Under the pieces are notes generated by a model, which saw nothing but the letters and a program-made list of their open reading frames with translations, was not told the origin of the DNA and searched no databases. Below are positions 59,325-64,000 of a stretch of DNA of 64,000 nucleotides, piece by piece; position 1 is the first letter of the stretch; every line of letters begins with the position of its first letter. Location: NCBI RefSeq assembly GCF_041154675.1, contig NZ_AP031322.1, positions 1,240,001 to 1,304,000 of the forward strand, given 5' to 3'. The position numbers and the translations under genes are program-made. The DNA comes from Sulfurisphaera javensis. GTDB taxonomy: Archaea > Thermoproteota > Thermoprotei_A > Sulfolobales > Sulfolobaceae.

Positions 59325-59400
59325 TTGGGACCTCTGGAGACCCTATCTCATCGAACCCGTTTTGGGTATCTCGATAGAGTGTCGCCAGGTCCCTACATAA
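59325..59400 (+). ncRNA. Candidate H/ACA guide RNA
   Basis: Between two tRNA genes. Outer stem GGGACC (59327-59332) with GGTCCC (59388-59393) and TGG/CCA continues it; an internal loop follows; the upper part pairs ATCGA with TCGAT and ACCC with GGGT. ACA (59395-59397) lies right after the stem, as required for an H/ACA guide. The internal loop would be the pseudouridylation pocket. It could share a transcript with the tRNAs. Confidence 0.6.
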
Positions 59401-59445
59401 AAAATAACCATTAAACCTTTAAATTCATGTATCATAATATTATAT

Positions 59446-59533
59446 GCCGCCGTAGCTCAGCCCGGGAGAGCGCCCGGCTGAAGTAATGCACGCAGTGACC
59501 GGGTTGTCCGGGGTTCAAGTCCCCGCGGCGGCA
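59446..59533 (+). tRNA. tRNA-Phe (GAA) with intron
   Basis: Acceptor GCCGCCG/CGGCGGC, D arm GCTC/GAGC, T arm CGGGG-TTCAAGT-CCCCG, anticodon stem CCCGG/CCGGG with loop CTGAAG-A giving GAA; intron of 14 nt (59484-59497). Discriminator A. Confidence 0.93.
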
Positions 59534-59546
59534 CTTATTAAAACAG

Positions 59547-60089
59547 GTGTTTCTATTGTATAAAGTGCTTATAGTAAAACTCACGAATATTGATAAAAAT
59601 GTGATAAATGAAATTGTAAATCATCTCTCAAATCTTGGCTTTCATGTAGATGTTCTCGGTGAAATAAATCATATTAATATAACCTATTTTGATTGGGAAA
59701 GATCTCAGTTTAAGGCTGAAAAAATATTAGAATTTATATCAAATAAATTCAAGAACTTTCCTTATGATTCTATTATAGCTATTGGGGAAATTGATGCATA
59801 TGCAAATGGTTTAAACTTTGTGTTCGGATTGTCTACTAAAAAATTTGGCACTGTTTATTTATCTAGGTTAAAAAATGAATTTTATAGGAAAGAATGTGAT
59901 ATTCAATTATTTATAAACAGAGCAAAAAAAGAAGTAACTCATGAGTTGGGTCATACATTAGGTCTTTCTCATTGTTCTAATCCTAATTGTGTGATGAACT
60001 TTAGTAATTCTGTTCAAGATGTTGATAAGAAATCTGCATATTTTTGTGAAGAATGTAGACTGAAATTAAATATCAACAACAAACGTTAA
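59547..60089 (+). CDS. amzA: Archaemetzincin metalloprotease
   Basis: 180 residues. The zinc motif HELGHTLGLSHCSNPNCVM (about 131-149) has the HExxHxxGxxH core followed by CxxxxC, which defines archaemetzincins; further Cys at CEECRLKL gives a second zinc site. Probable aminopeptidase; no export signal. Start is TTG-like or the first ATG after the tRNA-Phe. Overlaps the convergent archease by 24 bases. Confidence 0.92.
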   Translation: MFLLYKVLIVKLTNIDKNVINEIVNHLSNLGFHVDVLGEINHINITYFDWERSQFKAEKILEFISNKFKNFPYDSIIAIGEIDAYANGLNFVFGLSTKKFGTVYLSRLKNEFYRKECDIQLFINRAKKEVTHELGHTLGLSHCSNPNCVMNFSNSVQDVDKKSAYFCEECRLKLNINNKR

Positions 60090-60485
60090 AATATAATATC
60101 CATTTTCATTTTCTATGTTCATCTCATGATAAGTCATTGCTTTGACAACGGTTCTTCTTTCATGTTTATCTGGATTGAATTTTTCTCCCCAAGCTTTTGC
60201 TTCAAGGGTTAAGTTTTTTTCATCGATATTTACATCAAACTTACTAAATAATAATAATTCTGAATCATAATAAACTAATAAACTTTCTATCCATCTATAT
60301 AGTAAGTTTTCAAGATCGTATCCGTCTACTTTAATTTCTCTCATTTCCTTAGGCTCTACTTTACTAGTGTCTGTCATTACTTCAAATACAGCTAAAGCAG
60401 CATTTTCAAAAGCTTCATTAAGGTCTTTTCCGTAAGCTCTAATACCAATATCTGCAGTATGATCAAAGAACTCAAACTTTTGCAT
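60066..60485 (-). CDS. Archease
   Basis: 139 residues. FFDHTADIGIRAYG with the metal-binding Asp near residue 12, and VKAMTYHEMNIE and VVDI-stop with the C-terminal Asp are archease signatures. It activates the RNA ligase RtcB, which joins tRNA halves after EndA cleavage, so it fits the intron-rich RNA genes nearby. Confidence 0.93.
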   Translation of the reverse strand: MQKFEFFDHTADIGIRAYGKDLNEAFENAALAVFEVMTDTSKVEPKEMREIKVDGYDLENLLYRWIESLLVYYDSELLLFSKFDVNIDEKNLTLEAKAWGEKFNPDKHERRTVVKAMTYHEMNIENENGYYILTFVVDI

Positions 60486-60529
60486 AAATTATAAAAGGCT
60501 GTAGAGATTTTATTTTTAATTGAGCAAAA

Positions 60530-60625
60530 GTGGGAGGAAGACAAAAGACTACATTATTTATGACAAAGGAAGTAAAAAAGGAAGCTAAAAAAGGTGTAAC
60601 TACGCAACAAACTTCTCAAAAATAA
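60530..60625 (+). CDS. Possible very small basic protein (31 residues)
   Basis: GTG at 60530 opens MGGRQKTTLFMTKEVKKEAKKGVTTQQTSQK. A TATA box TTATAAAAG (60489-60497) is 25-30 bases upstream; an overlapping TTG frame from 60520 (22 codons) is an alternative. Highly basic, so a ribosome-associated peptide is conceivable. Weak support. Its end overlaps cedA2 by 26 bases. Confidence 0.25.
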   Translation: MGGRQKTTLFMTKEVKKEAKKGVTTQQTSQK

Positions 60626-60755
60626 ACTTTATCCCAAAAAGTATTGATAACCCTATTATGATACCTAAAGCTAAATATTCTATGTTTTTTAAATATAGGT
60701 AAACTAATATTGAGTCAAATATAATAAGATACGAAACTAACTCATAGCTTTTCAT
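60600..60755 (-). CDS. cedA2: CedA2-like small membrane protein
   Basis: 51 residues; ATG at 60755, five bases after the cedA stop. Two hydrophobic helices (about 7-22 and 27-46) in YLIIFDSILVYLYL and YLALGIIIGLSILFGIKFIF. Size, two-helix form and position match the third gene of the Ced DNA-import operon. Identification rests on context. Confidence 0.65.
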   Translation of the reverse strand: MKSYELVSYLIIFDSILVYLYLKNIEYLALGIIIGLSILFGIKFIFEKFVA

Positions 60756-60760
60756 TTTTA

Positions 60761-61519
60761 TCACACGATGTCTACTAAGAATGGTACTCTACTTCCATAG
60801 CCACCAATAGCATTTCCAAGACCTATGCTCAGACCGCTTAAAAGTATTATATAGCTTGTAGGTGCTAGTAGATTGGCGATAAAGATTTGAGGAATTTCAT
60901 ATTGTAATACTATAGATATATTGGGATTAGGCGGCAAATTCATTTTGAGTATATTTAGATCTAACTGAGTTAAGAAAGTAGGCAAATACGGTAACCCAAT
61001 GTAGAACACTATTGATGCTGCAATAAATGAAGCCCCTATTGATCTCCCAATTCTAAAAGGCAATGCCATAAGTAAAATCCCCATTGCAATAAAAAGCCCA
61101 GAATACTGATATATCATTTGAGATATTATTGTTAAGAATTCTATAAATGACGTGGCCATCGATAAAAGAAATGAAAACATCATAAAGGGTGCAAAGGCTC
61201 CGGCAATATACTGTATTGAGTCTAATATTCCTTTAACTATCTCATATTGTAAAATATCATAGTTTTCTACTGTATATAACCATTGAAAATATGAAGGCCA
61301 TGATGCTCCTAACATATCTAGTAGTTGTTGCATAAATGCTAAAACTGCTGTATAAATTGTAACCCAGACTATGACATAAATTGAATCTGTAATTAGTTTA
61401 GGACCCCATTTCTTTACTCCATATACTGGAATTGGCAATGCATAAAACAATGAACCAAGAGTATATGTTAGTGAGGCTAAGATTTGTGCATAGAATAAAA
61501 AGTCAAATACACTCCACAT
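60761..61519 (-). CDS. cedA: CedA, membrane channel of archaeal DNA import
   Basis: 252 residues with about six membrane helices (8-28, 45-68, 100-128, 130-150, 155-175, 220-240). CedA works with CedB and UV-induced pili to take up DNA from neighbours for repair in Sulfolobales; it resembles VirB6 of type IV secretion. The N-terminal 70 residues look like CedA1 (ALPIPVYGVKKWGPKLITDSIY against GSPIPIFRIKRGGQDLIEDAI). Operon cedA1-cedA-cedA2. Confidence 0.85.
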   Translation of the reverse strand: MWSVFDFLFYAQILASLTYTLGSLFYALPIPVYGVKKWGPKLITDSIYVIVWVTIYTAVLAFMQQLLDMLGASWPSYFQWLYTVENYDILQYEIVKGILDSIQYIAGAFAPFMMFSFLLSMATSFIEFLTIISQMIYQYSGLFIAMGILLMALPFRIGRSIGASFIAASIVFYIGLPYLPTFLTQLDLNILKMNLPPNPNISIVLQYEIPQIFIANLLAPTSYIILLSGLSIGLGNAIGGYGSRVPFLVDIV

Positions 61520-61522
61520 ATC

Positions 61523-61756
61523 TTACACCTGTGATGCTATGTAAGATATAACATAAAATATAGTACTACCAATTGCTAAGAAAAATGCTGCTATAATAGC
61601 ATCTTCTATTAAATCTTGTCCTCCTCTTTTGATTCTAAATATTGGTATAGGTGAGCCTCTTAAGGCCCAACCTACTGCCCACGCTAGTACAAATACACTC
61701 CAAGCAATTTCTGTTACAGTAGAGTTTAAATTTTCTATGAAGCTCAAAAGTGTCAT
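61523..61756 (-). CDS. cedA1: CedA1, VirB2-like pilin
   Basis: 77 residues with two membrane helices (about 13-32 and 52-72) around the loop RGSPIPIFRIKRGGQDLIEDA. CedA1-type proteins have been shown to form conjugation-like pili. Three bases before cedA. Confidence 0.85.
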   Translation of the reverse strand: MTLLSFIENLNSTVTEIAWSVFVLAWAVGWALRGSPIPIFRIKRGGQDLIEDAIIAAFFLAIGSTIFYVISYIASQV

Positions 61757-61798
61757 TTCACATCTATTTTTTAAAATGTGCTAAATAATAGAGACTCT

Positions 61799-62338
61799 CT
61801 AGCGAATATTTTTTGATAATGAAAGAATGTAAGTTTCAATTATTTTTGCTATATCGTCCGGTGAAAGAAAGTTCGTATTTATAACTAGATCGAAAACAGA
61901 TAAATCAAACAAATCTATTCCATAGTAAGAAAGAAATCTCTTTCTATGACTTTCTTCTCTTTCAATTATTTGTTCTAAAGCTTCTGAAAAAGGTATATTA
62001 TCTCTCTTTGATATTCTTTGTGCTCTAACTTCTAAATCTGCGTTTAGATAGACAGATAAATCAGAAAGGCCTTTTAATAACCATCCGCCAATATGTGATT
62101 CTATTACTAAATTTTTCTCATCTTTTACTAGTCTAAGTATTTCGTAATCTATTTTCCTATCAATATCAAAGATTACTTCTGCTTTCTTATTAAGTTCTAA
62201 TAAACTTAACCCTTCAGACTCAGCCAATTTTCTAAAAATTGAACCTGCTGATATATATTGTAAAGAAAATTTTTTCGATAAAATTTTTGCTACTGTAGAT
62301 TTTCCACTCCCAGGAGGACCACTGATAACAAGAATCAT
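61799..62338 (-). CDS. cmk: Cytidylate kinase
   Basis: 179 residues. P-loop [16 protein letters not shown] (5-20), [25 protein letters not shown] and [17 protein letters not shown] match archaeal CMP kinase. Coupled by ATGA to rpl34e in the secY-adk operon. Confidence 0.93.
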   Translation of the reverse strand: MILVISGPPGSGKSTVAKILSKKFSLQYISAGSIFRKLAESEGLSLLELNKKAEVIFDIDRKIDYEILRLVKDEKNLVIESHIGGWLLKGLSDLSVYLNADLEVRAQRISKRDNIPFSEALEQIIEREESHRKRFLSYYGIDLFDLSVFDLVINTNFLSPDDIAKIIETYILSLSKNIR

Positions 62339-62598
62339 GAGCTTCCTCTCAAGCTTTGCTTAATTAGAATTTCAAGGCAATGATGACAAATATAACCTCC
62401 ATATATCCTTTCTGGTCTTTTTTCTGTTTTACTATATTTTGAAAGGAAGTTAGTTTTTACACCTTTTAATGGTTTTTTACATATTGCACACTTAGCTACA
62501 TTATTTTTTCTTCTCTCATAATGTATAGTTGATTTGCTTGATGGCAATCTTACGTGAATCTTTCTATATGAAGTTGATCGGTAGTGAGGGTTAGGCAT
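62335..62598 (-). CDS. rpl34e: Large ribosomal subunit protein eL34
   Basis: 87 residues. [20 protein letters not shown] and a zinc site [11 protein letters not shown]...YICHHCLE typical of eL34. Between the EMC3-like and cmk genes. Confidence 0.94.
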   Translation of the reverse strand: MPNPHYRSTSYRKIHVRLPSSKSTIHYERRKNNVAKCAICKKPLKGVKTNFLSKYSKTEKRPERIYGGYICHHCLEILIKQSLRGSS

Positions 62599-62620
62599 AT
62601 ATAAAAATTATAAGTAGGTT

Positions 62621-63055
62621 TTAAATAGTCTTCGGTCTTCTTAACGATAAAGGAGTAAATAAAAGGAATGAAATAATATAGATAAATAAATTACTTATTA
62701 TAAACTTTCCATGATAACTAATTGTCAAAGGTGTATTATAAGGAAAATATACGGGCAAATTTATGTAATCAATAACTATAAAGAGTCCTATCATATACAC
62801 AAAAATCAAAGTTAATGACTGAATAAACATATAATTTCTTAGTTTAGCCGTATAATAATCTACGTCTTTTGATATCTTTTTCATTGTTTTGTCTCTCCTT
62901 TTAGGAGAAGAAATTTTAACAACCCTATCTTCATATTCTTTTATTTTTTCTATCGCTAGATTCATTTTGTTCAATAGATATAATTTATACTCAATATATA
63001 ATAAGAAATTTAATAAAAAAGATAATCCAATTATATAAAAAATACCTAAGTTCAT
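62621..63055 (-). CDS. EMC3/TMCO1-like membrane insertase (DUF106)
   Basis: 144 residues with three membrane helices (about 3-22, 74-92, 117-136) and a coiled coil between the first two (LAIEKIKEYEDRVVKISSPKRRDKTMKKISKDVDYY). DUF106 proteins are the archaeal Oxa1-superfamily insertases. Next to adk and secY, as is common. Confidence 0.8.
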   Translation of the reverse strand: MNLGIFYIIGLSFLLNFLLYIEYKLYLLNKMNLAIEKIKEYEDRVVKISSPKRRDKTMKKISKDVDYYTAKLRNYMFIQSLTLIFVYMIGLFIVIDYINLPVYFPYNTPLTISYHGKFIISNLFIYIISFLLFTPLSLRRPKTI

Positions 63056-63059
63056 ACGA

Positions 63060-64000
<941 letters not shown>

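Overview
The window is AT-rich archaeal DNA from a member of the Sulfolobales (Crenarchaeota/Thermoproteota). The evidence is reverse gyrase, ether-lipid G1P dehydrogenase, TFB, Rpo13, two different PCNA subunits, eL37/eS24/eS25/eS27/eL14/eL34, the CedA DNA-import genes, intron-bearing tRNA genes, leaderless TATA-box promoters and GGTGA-type Shine-Dalgarno sites inside operons. Gene content and order (reverse gyrase next to Cdc48; PCNA3 and PCNA1 flanking a cobalamin and riboflavin block) look most like Sulfurisphaera/Sulfolobus. The species is an inference.

Layout. 1-2126 is the right end of an integrated element: small genes, two ribbon-helix-helix regulators, an AbrB protein, and the N-terminal half of an SSV-type integrase running into tRNA-Val. 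2278-7192 is core metabolism and translation (FttA, EgsA, FKBP, eL37, aminopropyltransferase). 7224-11273 is a second accessory island: tRNA-Ser and tRNA-Leu, a 1.9-kb unit between direct repeats of the tRNA-Leu 3' end that carries one 550-codon gene, a nucleotidyltransferase-like gene, a decayed int(N) plus decayed tRNA-Glu att copy, two GC-rich RNA candidates, and tRNA-Glu. 11331-56171 is dense housekeeping DNA: TFB, aIF1, Rpo12, agmatinase, GlyRS, the tRNA-splicing endonuclease, UbiX, Thi4, KEOPS Kae1/Bud32, ATPase-like subunits, TrmI, reverse gyrase, Cdc48, ApgM, Rpo7/Spt4/aIF2-gamma/eS6, methionine synthase, PCNA3, CbiA, riboflavin genes, PCNA1/Rpo13/HerA-like ATPase, an Lhr-type helicase, and an intron-split cbf5. 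56197-57245 is tRNA-Ser(UGA) followed by a third, truncated SSV-type element. 57246-64000 holds trehalose synthesis, tRNA-Gly and tRNA-Phe with an H/ACA-like RNA between them, archaemetzincin, archease, the CedA-A1-A2 operon, and the cmk-eL34-EMC3-adk-secY operon that leaves the window.

How the parts connect. EndA (17277-17819) is the enzyme expected to remove the introns seen here in tRNA-Ser(CGA), tRNA-Leu, tRNA-Glu (D-loop), tRNA-Gly and tRNA-Phe, and the 31-nt intron in the cbf5 mRNA. Cbf5 in turn works with H/ACA guide RNAs, and a candidate sits at about 59325-59400. Agmatinase and aminopropyltransferase form a polyamine set. GTP cyclohydrolase III, RibB, RibC, RibH and an amidohydrolase form a riboflavin operon.

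Most notable. Four tRNA genes in 64 kb carry signs of integration. In all three SSV-type int(N) remnants, decayed or not, a perfect hairpin lies at the tRNA 3' end. The tRNA-Leu unit has no recognisable integrase and encodes one large protein I cannot assign. I also see two C/D-box sRNAs with identical 12-3-12 spacing, each with its C box over the stop codon of a gene, and a CedA N terminus that resembles the CedA1 pilin.
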